Shown here piece after piece: positions 1-10,210 of a stretch of 64,000 bases of DNA. How positions within the stretch are numbered: the stretch's first letter is position 1; each line of letters begins with the position of its first letter. The translations under genes and the position numbers were made by a program. Source of the DNA: Bacteroidota bacterium (GTDB lineage: Bacteria > Bacteroidota > Ignavibacteria > Kryptoniales > JAKASW01); NCBI GenBank assembly GCA_021811615.1, contig JAJZNW010000001.1, positions 29,794-93,793 on the forward strand. The letters run 5' to 3'. The notes below the pieces were generated by a model. That model saw nothing but the letters and a program-made list of their open reading frames with translations, ran no database searches and was not told the origin of the DNA.

Positions 1-468
1 TTCTCGCTCGTCGGTGCGATATGGTTCCTGTATATACTTCACTATAACGTGAGTGTCGCAGTGGCAGTCGGGATGATCGCTCTTGCAGGACTCGATGCAG
101 AGACCGGCGTGGTGATGCTCCTCTATCTTGACATCGCGTACGACAAAATGAAGGCGGCAGGCAAGATGTTCACGTTCGAGAATCTCAAGGAAGCGATTCA
201 CGAAGGAGCTGTGAGGAGAGTAAGACCTAAGATGATGACTGCCTCTGCTATTCTCGCCGGGCTGCTGCCGATAATGTGGGCGACCGGAACAGGTGCAGAT
301 GTTATGAAACGGATTGCGGCTCCTATGGTCGGTGGCGTGGTAACCAGCGTTCTCCTTGAGCTCATGGTTTACCCGGTGATTTATTACCTCTGGAGAAGCC
401 GGGAGATTCGGCATCAAACTGCAACGATTAAGGACTCCACAATACCTCAAGAAGTGGGCCAACAATGA
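1..468 (+). CDS. cusA: CusA/CzcA-type heavy-metal RND efflux permease, C-terminal fragment
   Basis: This is the 3' end of a gene that enters from the left edge; the frame is open from base 1, so the ORF-track start at 49 (GTG) is not a real start. The 155 visible residues carry the last transmembrane helices of an inner-membrane RND pump. The segment GLDAETGVVMLLYLD is the hallmark helix of the CusA/CzcA subfamily, which exports Cu(I)/Ag(I) or Zn/Co/Cd by proton antiport together with a periplasmic adaptor and an outer-membrane channel. The segment RVRPKMMT before the next helix and the final helix near YPVIYYLW also fit. The copper oxidase and cytochrome genes that follow favour copper/silver as substrate, but specificity cannot be read from this fragment. 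Confidence 0.93.
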   Translation, partial: FSLVGAIWFLYILHYNVSVAVAVGMIALAGLDAETGVVMLLYLDIAYDKMKAAGKMFTFENLKEAIHEGAVRRVRPKMMTASAILAGLLPIMWATGTGADVMKRIAAPMVGGVVTSVLLELMVYPVIYYLWRSREIRHQTATIKDSTIPQEVGQQ

Positions 469-620
469 AACCCGGGATGGGTCCTGAAGGCGCGGCAGCT
501 CTCGCTGCCGCCCTTGCCGGCCGTGCGAAATCACCGGTCGCAACGCGTGGTGTCACCGCCGGCGCGGGAGACGAAGTGTCGATCGTCTCCGGCGAAGCAA
601 GCCCTAAGCCTTCAAAGTAA
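465..620 (+). CDS. small ORF overlapping the pump gene (51 aa, unknown)
   Basis: A 51-codon ORF too short for the supplied track. Its ATG overlaps the pump stop codon in an ATGA arrangement, the usual sign of translational coupling. The peptide is rich in Ala, Gly and Ser (MKPGMGPEGAAALAAALAGR...), with no clear signal peptide, membrane helix or metal motif. It may be a real small protein of the efflux operon, a worn remnant, or chance. The ATGA overlap is the only positive evidence. Confidence 0.3.
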   Translation: MKPGMGPEGAAALAAALAGRAKSPVATRGVTAGAGDEVSIVSGEASPKPSK

Positions 621-736
621 GTGATGCCGTCGGACCGAAAAGCATTTTTACTTTGCGCCATACTTCATACGTCCGGCGGAACTCCCGCGTCCTTAAGAAT
701 GTGCCTGGAATTTCCGATATAGAAACAGGAAGACAT

Positions 737-1255
737 ATGAAGAATTATCTCCTGTTCGCAATAGTTCTCGGCCTGACTCTTGACGGCTGTGGCGGAGGGC
801 TAGAATTGACGATGAAACCCGGCAAAGGCTTCAAGGTGAAATCTACCGTAGAGGTGGAGAGTGATGGATTCGACCCCGTAAACCTGCAGCACACAATCGA
901 GAGAGCCCTCTTTAAGAACGGAGTAAACATTCAATCTGCTTCACTCGCCCCGACCGGAAGTGCGCCTCAACAAGATTTGATGAGCCAGGGCGCAAGTCCA
1001 TCCACCGGAAAGAAGACCGATTCTGTCTCGACCGGTTTGTCCACAGTCAAAGGGGCGGTAGAAAATTCAGTGTACTTGCTGACGTTTGCCTACAAATCCA
1101 ATTATACATTCTCAGGTGAAATGATTACGGATTTCTCTGCAACCGTTTTCAAAGCGGGGGAAATTGTCGGAATGATAAGCTATCATGGCGCTGGAATGCC
1201 GGTAGAACAGTTGGCAGAAAATGTCGGGAAAGATCTCGCGCAGAAACTGAAGTGA
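737..1255 (+). CDS. predicted lipoprotein, unknown function
   Basis: A 172-residue protein. I place the start at 737 rather than the track start at 653: ATG at 737 is preceded by AGGAAG and begins a compact signal sequence, MKNYLLFAIVLGLTLDGC. Its Cys at residue 18 follows a lipobox-like LDG, so lipidation and anchoring in the cell envelope are likely, although the Asp is unusual in that box. The mature part is Ser/Thr/Lys-rich and I do not recognise a family. It lies downstream of the efflux pump on the same strand, so a role in envelope metal stress is possible but is only a guess from position. Confidence 0.72.
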   Translation: MKNYLLFAIVLGLTLDGCGGGLELTMKPGKGFKVKSTVEVESDGFDPVNLQHTIERALFKNGVNIQSASLAPTGSAPQQDLMSQGASPSTGKKTDSVSTGLSTVKGAVENSVYLLTFAYKSNYTFSGEMITDFSATVFKAGEIVGMISYHGAGMPVEQLAENVGKDLAQKLK

Positions 1256-1269
1256 GGGCTGTTTCGCGC

Positions 1270-3603
1270 TTAGTACATGTACGTTATTCCTCCTCCGACT
1301 CCGAAGTCTGAGTCGTAATTGGCCGACAGCGAAAAGTATCTCGTCAATATATAACTCATCCCTATGTCGTATTCATTATCGGTGTTCCACATGCCGCTCA
1401 GCCTTAATCGCGAAGTCAGCGCCAGATTACTCCTGCTCAGCTGAAACCTCAGGTGACCCGTATCGTCGACTCGTAGATCTGTCTGGATGAACAACGGCAG
1501 GAGGTAGCGTATGCCTGCTACTCCGACGGTTCGATTGTTGATGCGATATTCCTGAGTGCCGGGAACTATGTGGGGGAGCCTGTCGAGCCTTCTGAAATCC
1601 ACGCCGACGTATGCTTCCAGGAACTGCGTATTGCCGAACAGCCGGCCGAAACGAGCTTCGCCCCGGTAGTCACCACGATAGTCGGCCGCGCCCGTAAACT
1701 GAAAAACATAACTCCGGTTTACCTCCCGTATTATCGGGAAGATACCGTTGGATTGCGCCGCTACATTGGCGGAAGGATACCAACTGTTATCCATGCTCAC
1801 GAATTTCTGATAAGCATTCCTTATGGTATCGATCTCAGGATTTAGTGGAGCATCCGATCCTTGAGGAGAGCCTGCCGGGGCGACACTAAACACCCTTGCC
1901 ATTCCGCTGTTCATGTGATAGAGGATGTGGCAGTGGTAGAACCAGTCTCCGGTATGCGGTTCGTTGAATTCGATCGTATCGGTCTCCATTGGCGTCACGT
2001 CGAGCACATTCTTCATCGGATCGTAATCTCCGTGCCCGTTGAGAACCCTGAACGACGTCCCGTGGAGATGCATCGGGTGACGCATCATCGTCGAGTTGTG
2101 AATGATGACCACCACGTTCTCTCCCTTGCGGATTCTTATTTTGTGAGCCTGGGAAAGTGTCTTGTTGTTAATCGACCATTGATACCTGCGCATGTTTCCT
2201 GTGAGATCGAAATGCAGAGTATCTGTCGGCCAATCCGGCAGATTCGTTTTCACAGGCGACTTCAGCATGCCGTAATTGAGAATCACGATACCACCCGGCG
2301 AGTTTGTGCTCATGTCCATGTTCATACTGCTTCCGCCGGTGTCTGATCCGGCCGCGGTTGACATGCCGCTCATCCCAGTCATTCCGTTCATGCCCGACAT
2401 CCCGCTCATTCCCGACATGCCGTTCATATTGGACATACCGTTCATTTTCCGATTTGCGTCCTTACTTCTTTCCCTCGGACGACCGTCCATCTTAGGGTAC
2501 ATGGGACTAAACACATCGTATTTCTGGTCGTACATCTTCATGTTTCTCATGCCTCCCGATGAATACATCATATCGTTCATCGCCTGCATCCCCCTGAAGT
2601 AGTTGAGCTTCCCAAGTGTCGGAGCGTATACCTTCTCTCCGCTGCCGAGCCAGAGAGATGCGTGACCCATGCGGTCTTCGGCTGTCGCAAGGAACTCATA
2701 GCTCTTGTTTCCAGGAATAGTCACGATAACGTCGTAAGTCTCGCCCACGCCTATTATCATCCTGTCCACCTTGACGGGCACGACGTCACCGCCGTCGCTG
2801 GCAACAACGGTCAGCTTTCCGCCGGCAAACTGCAGCCAGAAATACGTCGATGAGGAGGCGTTAATGATGCGAAGTCTTACTTTGCTGCCCGCCTTTAGTT
2901 GAGGGATGTGCCGACTCTTTTTTCCGTTCAGAAGATACGCATCGTAGTGAACGTCGCTTACGCCCATCGCCGGCATCCTGTGCCATTCCTGCACGAACTT
3001 CGCGCCAAGGTATCCATTTATCAGCGCCCCTCCCCAGCTCTGTACGGATCCATTCTTTATGCTGTACCAATCGTTTCCGCTCTTAAGTGTTCGCATGACC
3101 TGATCAGGACTTTCGTTCGTCCAGTCGCTTAGCACCACATCATACTGCGGTATGGTATCGTCCGTGTGGCGTCTGTGCAGTATGACCGCACCATATTCGC
3201 CTATCTGCTCCTGGAATCCAAAGTGAGAGTGGTACCAGTAAGTACCATGCTGCACGATTGGGAACTTATACAGGTGTGTTGTATGCGGAAGAACGGGGGC
3301 AGTCGTCAGGTAAGGAACCCCGTCCTGTATGTTGGGAAGTATCAGTCCGTGCCAGTGAATCGACGTCGGTACGTCCATCATGTTGTGGACGTAGATTTCC
3401 GCCGTGTCGCCCTCGGTGAAGCTCAAAGCGGGCCCGGGTATGCGTCCGTTAATCGCGATGGCTCTGACTCTCTTCCCGGTATAGTTGACAGTTGTGTCGC
3501 TCACGTACAGGTCGTACCGCACAGCTCTCTGCGCATACGCCTTGACAGCTGAAACCAGAAGGATGAAAGCCGCGTATCTCACGAGAATTCTATTGTTATT
3601 CAT
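1270..3603 (-). CDS. copA: CopA-like multicopper oxidase with Met-rich insert and barrel-like C-terminal domain
   Basis: A 777-residue exported multicopper oxidase, probably oxidising Cu(I) in the periplasm as part of copper resistance. A signal peptide ends near residue 24 (KAYAQ). All four copper-ligand blocks are visible: HWHG near 83, WYHSH near 123-127, HPMHLHG near 509-515, and HCHILYHMNSGM near 558-569, the last including the axial Met of the type 1 site. Residues about 386-430 are a run of NGM/SGM repeats, as in CopA and CueO Met-rich copper-binding loops. Oxidases of this type normally end soon after the last ligand block, but here some 200 residues follow. The part from about 630 alternates polar and aromatic residues like CopB outer-membrane strands (RGEARFGRLFGNTQFLEAYV). 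The upstream cytochrome and small exported gene probably share its transcript. Confidence 0.93.
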   Translation of the reverse strand: MNNNRILVRYAAFILLVSAVKAYAQRAVRYDLYVSDTTVNYTGKRVRAIAINGRIPGPALSFTEGDTAEIYVHNMMDVPTSIHWHGLILPNIQDGVPYLTTAPVLPHTTHLYKFPIVQHGTYWYHSHFGFQEQIGEYGAVILHRRHTDDTIPQYDVVLSDWTNESPDQVMRTLKSGNDWYSIKNGSVQSWGGALINGYLGAKFVQEWHRMPAMGVSDVHYDAYLLNGKKSRHIPQLKAGSKVRLRIINASSSTYFWLQFAGGKLTVVASDGGDVVPVKVDRMIIGVGETYDVIVTIPGNKSYEFLATAEDRMGHASLWLGSGEKVYAPTLGKLNYFRGMQAMNDMMYSSGGMRNMKMYDQKYDVFSPMYPKMDGRPRERSKDANRKMNGMSNMNGMSGMSGMSGMNGMTGMSGMSTAAGSDTGGSSMNMDMSTNSPGGIVILNYGMLKSPVKTNLPDWPTDTLHFDLTGNMRRYQWSINNKTLSQAHKIRIRKGENVVVIIHNSTMMRHPMHLHGTSFRVLNGHGDYDPMKNVLDVTPMETDTIEFNEPHTGDWFYHCHILYHMNSGMARVFSVAPAGSPQGSDAPLNPEIDTIRNAYQKFVSMDNSWYPSANVAAQSNGIFPIIREVNRSYVFQFTGAADYRGDYRGEARFGRLFGNTQFLEAYVGVDFRRLDRLPHIVPGTQEYRINNRTVGVAGIRYLLPLFIQTDLRVDDTGHLRFQLSRSNLALTSRLRLSGMWNTDNEYDIGMSYILTRYFSLSANYDSDFGVGGGITYMY

Positions 3604-3785
3604 TTTCCATCAAACCTCTCTCGGCATGGTCGAAGACAGACTCTAAACGCCAAATCCGAAATGCTACTGGAAATCGCCCTTGCAATGCCTTTTGCCGATT
3701 CGAGATTTTCGATTTTAAGTTTGTTTATGGCTTTGTGCTTCATATTCAGGATTTTTCTTGTTATTCGAGATACTGTCGTGACGAC

Positions 3786-4355
3786 TTAGCGTCTGTGCTC
3801 GCCCATCTTCATATTCATCTTCATGTTCTTCATGCTTTCGTTTGCTTTTTTCATCGCTTGATAATCCTGCGGCGTCATGTCTTTCATCTTCTCGAGAAAC
3901 GCGACCATCGCCCAGATTTTATCGTCTGCGTGTGTCCTGGCAAATCCGGGCATCCCCGTGCTCTTGATCCCGTTCTTGATTACCCAGAAGAGTTCCTGGG
4001 GAGAGAGATGCTCTGCGGAACGTGCGAGGTTCGGAGCTTCCGGGTACAATCCAATTCCTGCTTCCGATTTCGACAGCCCGGGTCCCGAGTGACATGTGAC
4101 GCACATTTCGTTGTAATGGTCAAAGCCCATCGCGATCATCGAGCTGTCCGTCAAAGACGGCACCTTGATTCCATTCGCGTGATACTTGACGGAATTATCG
4201 CTGGTCGAACTGAATATCCAGCGGAGAAATCCGGGATCGGGGGACAGAGTCGAAACATTGTACAACGCACCGGAAAGTCCTGAGCCAATAACGATTACGA
4301 ATATGATCAGTTCCGCAGCAAGGGTCGCCGCCACTGTCATGATTGTCTTTTTCAT
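3786..4355 (-). CDS. membrane-anchored c-type cytochrome
   Basis: A 189-residue protein with one haem-attachment motif, CVTCH, at residues 85-89. The start at 4355 is chosen over the track start at 4436 because GGAG lies six bases upstream and the protein then begins with an uncleaved-anchor-like helix (MKKTIMTVAATLAAELIIFV...). A Met in the GMPGF segment is a candidate sixth haem ligand. The tail is rich in Met and Lys (MKNMKMNMKMGEHRR), which resembles copper-binding Met motifs. It sits between the small exported protein and the multicopper oxidase on the same strand, so it may accept electrons from that oxidase or from Cu(I); that is inference. Confidence 0.88.
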   Translation of the reverse strand: MKKTIMTVAATLAAELIIFVIVIGSGLSGALYNVSTLSPDPGFLRWIFSSTSDNSVKYHANGIKVPSLTDSSMIAMGFDHYNEMCVTCHSGPGLSKSEAGIGLYPEAPNLARSAEHLSPQELFWVIKNGIKSTGMPGFARTHADDKIWAMVAFLEKMKDMTPQDYQAMKKANESMKNMKMNMKMGEHRR

Positions 4356-4583
4356 CCGTTCTCCAAAGTTTGTCGTTATTCCTATATCTGGTTTTGCCGG
4401 ACACGTAGTGATTGACAAACCAGTTGAGATATGCATAGCGGAGATGCCTGCTTCGGCTATTCCCAGGAACGCGATATGATATCTGCTGGAAGTCGTCCAC
4501 GATCTCGTCCGAACTCTACCGGCTTCTGACCCGAGAGTATTGTGTTGAACGATCAGGCCGTCCGGACGATCATGGGATGCTTT

Positions 4584-5018
4584 TTAGATACGGAGATTGA
4601 GGTTTGTTAGGTGTAGTGGTAACGGAGGGGAGTCGGTTGTTGCAAAGAGCAGGTGGTTGGAGGCCAAAGTGGTCCGGCAGGTTCCCCGACTTATGAAATG
4701 GAATAACATTATCGGCTCGAAGTGTCCCGAAAATGTCTCGAGATTCGTAAAACTGCTGACGACACTTTTGGTGTGCAATGTAAAAAGAATGCAGCTTGGC
4801 GATTCCAGGCTCATTCCATGCTCCATTGTAATTACCCCGTGGCATTCATCGCAGATGGTCGAGCCTGACGAAGTGTCGGGTGAATTCATTACCACCCTCG
4901 GCATGCTGACAGGCGATTGCCTCTCTGTGCAGAAGCATGTCGCATACGCACACTGTATCTGCCCCACGACAAAGGCGAGGGTGAGAAATGCGCGTAGATA
5001 TCGGAATTTATTTTTCAT
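4584..5018 (-). CDS. small exported Cys-containing protein of the copper cluster
   Basis: A 144-residue ORF with an N-terminal signal-like segment (FLTLAFVVGQIQCAYA). Cys residues occur in two clusters, CFC and CDECHG, and a His-Gly-Met stretch follows, so metal binding is plausible. The end PLPLHLTNLNLRI looks like the tail of short exported proteins that often lead metal-efflux operons in this phylum; I cannot name the family with certainty. It would be the first gene of the minus-strand copper run. The Shine-Dalgarno is weak. An overlapping plus-strand ORF (4597-5049) has no such features and is probably its shadow. Confidence 0.6.
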   Translation of the reverse strand: MKNKFRYLRAFLTLAFVVGQIQCAYATCFCTERQSPVSMPRVVMNSPDTSSGSTICDECHGVITMEHGMSLESPSCILFTLHTKSVVSSFTNLETFSGHFEPIMLFHFISRGTCRTTLASNHLLFATTDSPPLPLHLTNLNLRI

Positions 5019-5177
5019 TGTTCAAGTAAACGACATGTACTCTTCCTAACAAGAACAGATTTTCATAGTTCCGGACTCAAATTCCGGGGTAGTATGAAAA
5101 TGACGGGTAGCCGGCAAGTTCGGCCTGAAGAACAGATATCGGACTCTTCATAACGACGCGGCGGTAGTTACGGTCTC

Positions 5178-8100
5178 TCAGGCACCTTTTCCGTCAAGTG
5201 CATCGCGGACAGTGCGTAGAATGTCTGCCGGTGCATATGGTTTCTGGACATAATGTTCCACCCCTGCGCGCACAAGTTTCGCTTTGACTGCCGGCTCCAG
5301 GAATCCACTCGCAGCGATTAGCTTAACGCCGGGGGCGATCGCTCTCAGCCGTAAGAGCACTTCGTCTCCCGGCAGCCTCGGTAACCCGATGTCGGAAATG
5401 ACCGCCGCGATTTTGGCCGACCCGAGGTTGAATAGTTTGATGCCGTCCTCGCCGTTGTCGGCTGTAATCACCTCGTAACCCTTGGAAACCAGGACCATCC
5501 TCATAAGCTCCCTCAGCATGCTCTCATCTTCGATGATCAGGATCGTTTCATTTCCTTCAGGCGCGTCATGCAAAGCGACCTCCGATTCGGTATCCTCCCA
5601 TGAGCCCTTCTTTCGCACCGGCAAATAGATCGTGAACTTTGTCCCGCGATTGGGTTCTGTCTCGACGTCGATGTATCCGCGGTGATCCGATACGATGCTG
5701 TGAACGAGAGCCAGGCCGAGCCCTGTCCCTTTACCGATTTCCTTGGTCGTGAAAAACGGGTCGAAGATCCTTCGTTTGGTGGCTTCATCCATCCCTACTC
5801 CGTCGTCGGACACCGTTAGGAGCACGTACTCTCCTTCAGCCGAACCGGGAAACCGGTCCGCGAGGCTTCTTCCGTCTGCAGTGGACGTGGAGATTCTTAT
5901 TGTACCCCCGTTCGGCATCGCGTCTCTGGCGTTCACGCAAAGGTTGAGTAGAACCTGGTGAATCTGTGTCCCGTCAGCTACTATTGCGGGGATGCTTGGG
6001 TCAAGATCGCTGACCAGGTTTACCGTTTTCGGAAGTGTCTCACCGAGGAGCTTGGCCACTTCGAGTGCTACATCGTTGAGGCCGATGCTCCCCTGGACCC
6101 ACTCGCTCTTTCGCGCAAAAGTGAGGAGCTGCCTTACCAGGCCGGCACCCCTATCGGCGGCTTTCTGTATTGCCTTTAAATTTCGCGAATGTCTTTCCGG
6201 AAAATCGTCCGCCCCTTCGAGGAGCGCAGAGTAACCAATTATGATTCCGAGTATGTTGTTGAAGTCGTGCGCGATACCACCGGCCAGAGTGCCCAGGCTC
6301 TCGAGCTTCTGTGCCTGGATAAGCTGTGCTTCGAGGTTCTTCTGTCTCGTGATGTCGCGCGCGATGCCCACAATCGTCTGAGCATGGGTTATCTCGTCAA
6401 ATACCGTGGAGGCGGTGATGTTGACTACAATGTGTTCGCCGTCTTTCCTCTTGAACCCCACTTCCAGATCCTTTGCATACCTGTCACGCAAAAGGACGTC
6501 GAGCAAGTGCCGTCTTTGCTCGATGTTCAAATACATATCCTTCATGTTCAGTAGCTGCAGGTCCGCGAGCGTTTCATAGCCGAGGAGGTCCAGCGCGGCC
6601 TTGTTGCAGTCAGTAATTGTCCCGTCTGCCAGGGAGATGATGATGGCATCTTTCGACTGCTCGAAGAGCGACCTGTATTTTTCCTCAGATTCCTTAAGCT
6701 CGTCGTATGCTTCGTGCAATTTCGCTTCAGCGCCTTTTCTTTCCGTGATATCTATGAAAGACGCCATCATGCAAACGGGCTTCCCGTTCGGCGATCTGAC
6801 GATGTTCGCAGAGATCTGGTAATCGAATCGGGTGCCGTCTCTTCTGGTTGCCTCGGCGTCCCCAAAGTACCCGGCCCCGTCAAGCATGCTGTTCTCTGCC
6901 ATCCTGATCCTCTCAGGAGAATTCCCGAATTCTTCAATTCGTTTTCCAATCACCTCTTCAACGGTATTGTAACCCCATAACCTGAGGAATGCCGCATTCA
7001 CATAAAATACCCTTCCATCCATGTCTGCTAAGCCTATTGGGCTGATGGAAGACTCGATGGCGGCGTTCTTCACCAGAAGCTGTTCCTCCGCTAGTTTGCG
7101 TTCGGTGATATCTTCGACGACGCCGTCAAAGTAAGCTGTTTCACCGTCGGAATCTCTGATCGCTCTGGCGCTTTCCCGCACGAAGATGACCCTTCCGTCG
7201 GCGCGAGTCCACGAGGTTTCGAGGCCCTTGATTTCCCCCGCTTGCTGCATTATCTCGAGAAACTTCTCCCTGGAATACTTGGGGCCGTAGTTTTGATCCT
7301 GAAGATTGAGGCGCGACAAATCTTCGAATGATTCGTAACCGAGCATGGCGACAAGGGCCGGGTTTGCCATCAGGATCTTACCGTCAGGTGTGGTCCTGTA
7401 GATCCCCACAGAACTGTTCTCGTATAGGCTTCGGAATTTCTCCTCGGATTCTCTTAGTTCCCTCCTGGCCTTCAACTGTTCAGTAACGTCACGATGAATT
7501 ACTGTGTATACCTTCTTGCCCGCTACCTCGATGTGGGAGATCGACGCTTCCATGGGGAACTCTTCGCCGTTGGCCCTGCGGCCGGTAACGATCCTCATGC
7601 CAAGCATTCTCCTGGACTCGTTCGCCCCCTCCGACTTACCGAATTGCTCGATGAACCGTGGGTGTATCTCTCTGGATTTTTCCGGGATGAGAAGGTCGAT
7701 GGGTTTCCCCATCATTTCTTCGGCACTGATTCCGAACATCTTTTCAGATGCCGGATTGAACAGAATAACGTTCTGATTCTCATCGAGGCTGACGATCCCG
7801 TCCATTGCGGAATTGATGAGGCCGAGAAGACGCTGCGTTGTCATCAGGAGTTCTTCCTGAGCGGCTTTTCTTTCGGTGATGACTTCCGAAAGGAGAATTA
7901 TTCCTGCGATTTCCCCGGTGTCCTGGTACCATGGCCGGATTTCCCACTTCACCCAATCGACGGTTCCGTCAGCGCGAGGGAAGGGGTCCTCGTCGCATTT
8001 CTCGACCCTCCCTTGCAGGCACCTTGAATGGATGTCCTTCCATCGCTGCGGTATCTCGGGGAAAACTTCATAGTGCGATTTACCTATGATGTCGACATCG

Positions 8101-9344
8101 CCGATCTTGTAGTCGGAAAGATAACGCCGGCTTGCGACGACGTATTTCATGTCCACGTCGAACATAGCGATTGCGGCCGGGCTGTTCTCGATCAAAAGCT
8201 GGAGAGTCTGTTCGTGCCGCCTAAGCCGGTCGTCTGCTTCACGCCGGCTGGTGATGTCCCTTATTACGCTTATGACGGCGCGCCTGCCGTCGATGTCGAT
8301 TCCCCGGGCGCTCACCTCGACGGGGAATCTGCTTCCGTCTTTCCGGAAATGGACCGACTCGAACCGCATGCCGCTCTTGTCGGCTTCCGCCAGCTGGTCC
8401 GGTATTACCAGTCGTTCGCCGGGCTCCCTCAAATCGTCTATCTTCAATTTCAACATCTCTTCCCGTGAGTACCCGTATGTCATAAGCGCCGCCTGGTTCG
8501 CTTCGACGATCCGGTGGTCTTCGACCCTCGAGAAAATAATCGGGTCGAGTGCGTGGTCCGCGAGAATCCTGGAACGATTCCATCTTTCTTCCGCCGCTCT
8601 CAGGTCCGTAATATCCTGGTACGAACTTCGCAACTTGACAACTTTGTCGCCATCCTTGACTGCAGCTCCGATGACTCGAACTAACTTACGATTGCCATGG
8701 GGAGTGACCACTTCCAATTCCAAATCGTAAGATTTCCCGTTGTCGATCGCATCCCTTATCGCGGATTCGATCTTACCGCGTGAACCGGCCGAGTAGCTGC
8801 TCAACACGACTGAAACGTCGACATCCGGGCTGAATTCCACTTCGTGTATACGGGCTACCTCCTCGTTCCATGTGCCCTTCATGGTATCGACATCGAACTC
8901 CCATACCCCGACTTTCGCCATTTTTCCCATGATAAGAAGGAGTTCCTCCCGTTCCTTCAGCTTCCTTTCGGCCCGCTTCCTTTCCGTTATGTCGTGTGCT
9001 ACAGCCAGAACTGCATCCCGACCCTTGAAGATCAAATCCTGAGCTGTTATGTCGACGTCGATTATCGCCCCATCTTTCAGCCTGTGCCGCCATTCCCCCG
9101 ACCGCCTGATCTTCGGCCGGCCTGGCTTCATCGCAGCCAGCATCCTCTCGACGTCTTCTGGGGGACGGAAGTCCTTGAGTGTTAAACTTAGAAATTCCAT
9201 CCTGGAATAGCCGTACTTCAGAACGGCGGCATCGTTTACTTCCAGGATACGGAGCGTCTCACGGTCGTAGACGAACATAGGCTGAGGATTGGCGTCGAAC
9301 AATAGCCGGAACTGCCCGTCAGAATTGCCATCACGTGACTTCAT
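5178..9344 (-). CDS. cytoplasmic hybrid histidine kinase with eight PAS domains and a receiver
   Basis: About 1388 residues. The ATG at 9344 is preferred to the one at 9362 because GGAGG precedes it by ten bases, while the outer ATG has no ribosome site. Eight PAS units of about 120-130 residues run from the N-terminus, most closed by a D(I/V)T(E/S)R(K/R)-type C-cap. The kinase core follows, with its phospho-acceptor His in [10 protein letters not shown] near residue 1026, an N box ([14 protein letters not shown]), and G boxes ([14 protein letters not shown]). The last 125 residues are a receiver with the acceptor Asp in ISDIGLP near 1318 and the conserved Lys in QKPY. There is no membrane segment, so the signal is probably intracellular. 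No separate response regulator is adjacent, making this an orphan, and there is no visible DNA-binding output. Confidence 0.95.
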   Translation of the reverse strand: MKSRDGNSDGQFRLLFDANPQPMFVYDRETLRILEVNDAAVLKYGYSRMEFLSLTLKDFRPPEDVERMLAAMKPGRPKIRRSGEWRHRLKDGAIIDVDITAQDLIFKGRDAVLAVAHDITERKRAERKLKEREELLLIMGKMAKVGVWEFDVDTMKGTWNEEVARIHEVEFSPDVDVSVVLSSYSAGSRGKIESAIRDAIDNGKSYDLELEVVTPHGNRKLVRVIGAAVKDGDKVVKLRSSYQDITDLRAAEERWNRSRILADHALDPIIFSRVEDHRIVEANQAALMTYGYSREEMLKLKIDDLREPGERLVIPDQLAEADKSGMRFESVHFRKDGSRFPVEVSARGIDIDGRRAVISVIRDITSRREADDRLRRHEQTLQLLIENSPAAIAMFDVDMKYVVASRRYLSDYKIGDVDIIGKSHYEVFPEIPQRWKDIHSRCLQGRVEKCDEDPFPRADGTVDWVKWEIRPWYQDTGEIAGIILLSEVITERKAAQEELLMTTQRLLGLINSAMDGIVSLDENQNVILFNPASEKMFGISAEEMMGKPIDLLIPEKSREIHPRFIEQFGKSEGANESRRMLGMRIVTGRRANGEEFPMEASISHIEVAGKKVYTVIHRDVTEQLKARRELRESEEKFRSLYENSSVGIYRTTPDGKILMANPALVAMLGYESFEDLSRLNLQDQNYGPKYSREKFLEIMQQAGEIKGLETSWTRADGRVIFVRESARAIRDSDGETAYFDGVVEDITERKLAEEQLLVKNAAIESSISPIGLADMDGRVFYVNAAFLRLWGYNTVEEVIGKRIEEFGNSPERIRMAENSMLDGAGYFGDAEATRRDGTRFDYQISANIVRSPNGKPVCMMASFIDITERKGAEAKLHEAYDELKESEEKYRSLFEQSKDAIIISLADGTITDCNKAALDLLGYETLADLQLLNMKDMYLNIEQRRHLLDVLLRDRYAKDLEVGFKRKDGEHIVVNITASTVFDEITHAQTIVGIARDITRQKNLEAQLIQAQKLESLGTLAGGIAHDFNNILGIIIGYSALLEGADDFPERHSRNLKAIQKAADRGAGLVRQLLTFARKSEWVQGSIGLNDVALEVAKLLGETLPKTVNLVSDLDPSIPAIVADGTQIHQVLLNLCVNARDAMPNGGTIRISTSTADGRSLADRFPGSAEGEYVLLTVSDDGVGMDEATKRRIFDPFFTTKEIGKGTGLGLALVHSIVSDHRGYIDVETEPNRGTKFTIYLPVRKKGSWEDTESEVALHDAPEGNETILIIEDESMLRELMRMVLVSKGYEVITADNGEDGIKLFNLGSAKIAAVISDIGLPRLPGDEVLLRLRAIAPGVKLIAASGFLEPAVKAKLVRAGVEHYVQKPYAPADILRTVRDALDGKGA

Positions 9345-10210
9345 GCGCTTCTCGCCTCCCATGTAATGAGTATAACGGAATCACATTGCGGCGACATTCA
9401 GGTCCCGTACAGTGCTGATCGTCAATATCGTCCTGATACCGCTCCACGATACTTCATTGAAGGAACAGTATCGCCGCCCCACGAACCAGGCGTAAGACAC
9501 CCACCGGCTCCCACTGGTCCTCCGGATGTGAATTGGAATTTGTCGCGTCGGTTCAATTAGTCGCGAGAACGGCCCGATTTCGACACGATCCATCCCGTAG
9601 AAAACCGGAAACCAGGACCTCCAACTATAGCGCCAAGGAGTACCTTAACAATGTTTGGGTCCCGCAACAAAATCTCTCTGAGAGTTTCCCCATCATCCGA
9701 TTGCTCCTGTCACGAAATCCGTCAGGACGATGTGTGTCCGGCGATTCTGAAACTTGTGCTGCGGGTCCTTCCAGTTTGGCTCGTCTGGTAGATGGTAGGT
9801 AAATGTATCAGCGGGGTCGTAAAATGTCAAGGTTCTTTGGCCCCGGACGATCCGGTCGCGATTTGGCTAGCTTTTCCAACCGTGGACTTGTTCGGCTCCT
9901 TACCCTTGATGCGGTACATCTCCTAGCATCTCGATTTGCCGGATCGGTCGAACAATCAAGCGATGAGCGGAGTCTTCGAATGAAAGCATGAAGCCCCTAC
10001 CTTAGCATCTCAACGTGTAAGTCAACTGAAGCGGAGATGTCCTCTCCAAAACCAAAAAGACAGGAAGAAGTGTACTCGGAATGGCCCCTGCGCGGAGAAA
10101 CGCAGAAATGACAATTCAGTGGCGCTCACTTTTCTTCCCGGGTGTATCTGTGCGATCGTCAGCCTTCTGCCGGGGCGTCCGGAGAGAATCGGGAGCGTAA
10201 TGCGCCTCTG
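9345..10210. other. intergenic region without recognisable gene
   Basis: About 865 bases separate the kinase start from the end of the PadR gene. The short ORFs listed here (60-90 residues) have no family resemblance, no signal sequence and mostly no ribosome site. I see no tRNA-like clover leaf, insertion sequence end or tandem repeat. The kinase promoter must lie in the left part. A decayed gene is possible but cannot be shown by eye. Confidence 0.5.

Noticed and set aside
2360-2450. short tandem DNA repeat resembling a small CRISPR or VNTR
   Set aside because: The near-repeats encode the NGM/SGM Met-rich loop of the oxidase; there are no spacers.
2276-2602. plus-strand ORF with repeated Pro/Ile/Met units
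   Set aside because: It is the reverse reading of the Met-rich repeats of the multicopper oxidase.
4597-5049. 150-aa plus-strand ORF opposite the small exported protein
   Set aside because: No signal peptide or family resemblance; the minus-strand frame has a signal sequence and fits the copper cluster.
9533-9802. 89-aa ORF and neighbours in the 9.4-10.2 kb gap
   Set aside because: No ribosome site, no recognisable composition or motif; cannot be supported as genes.
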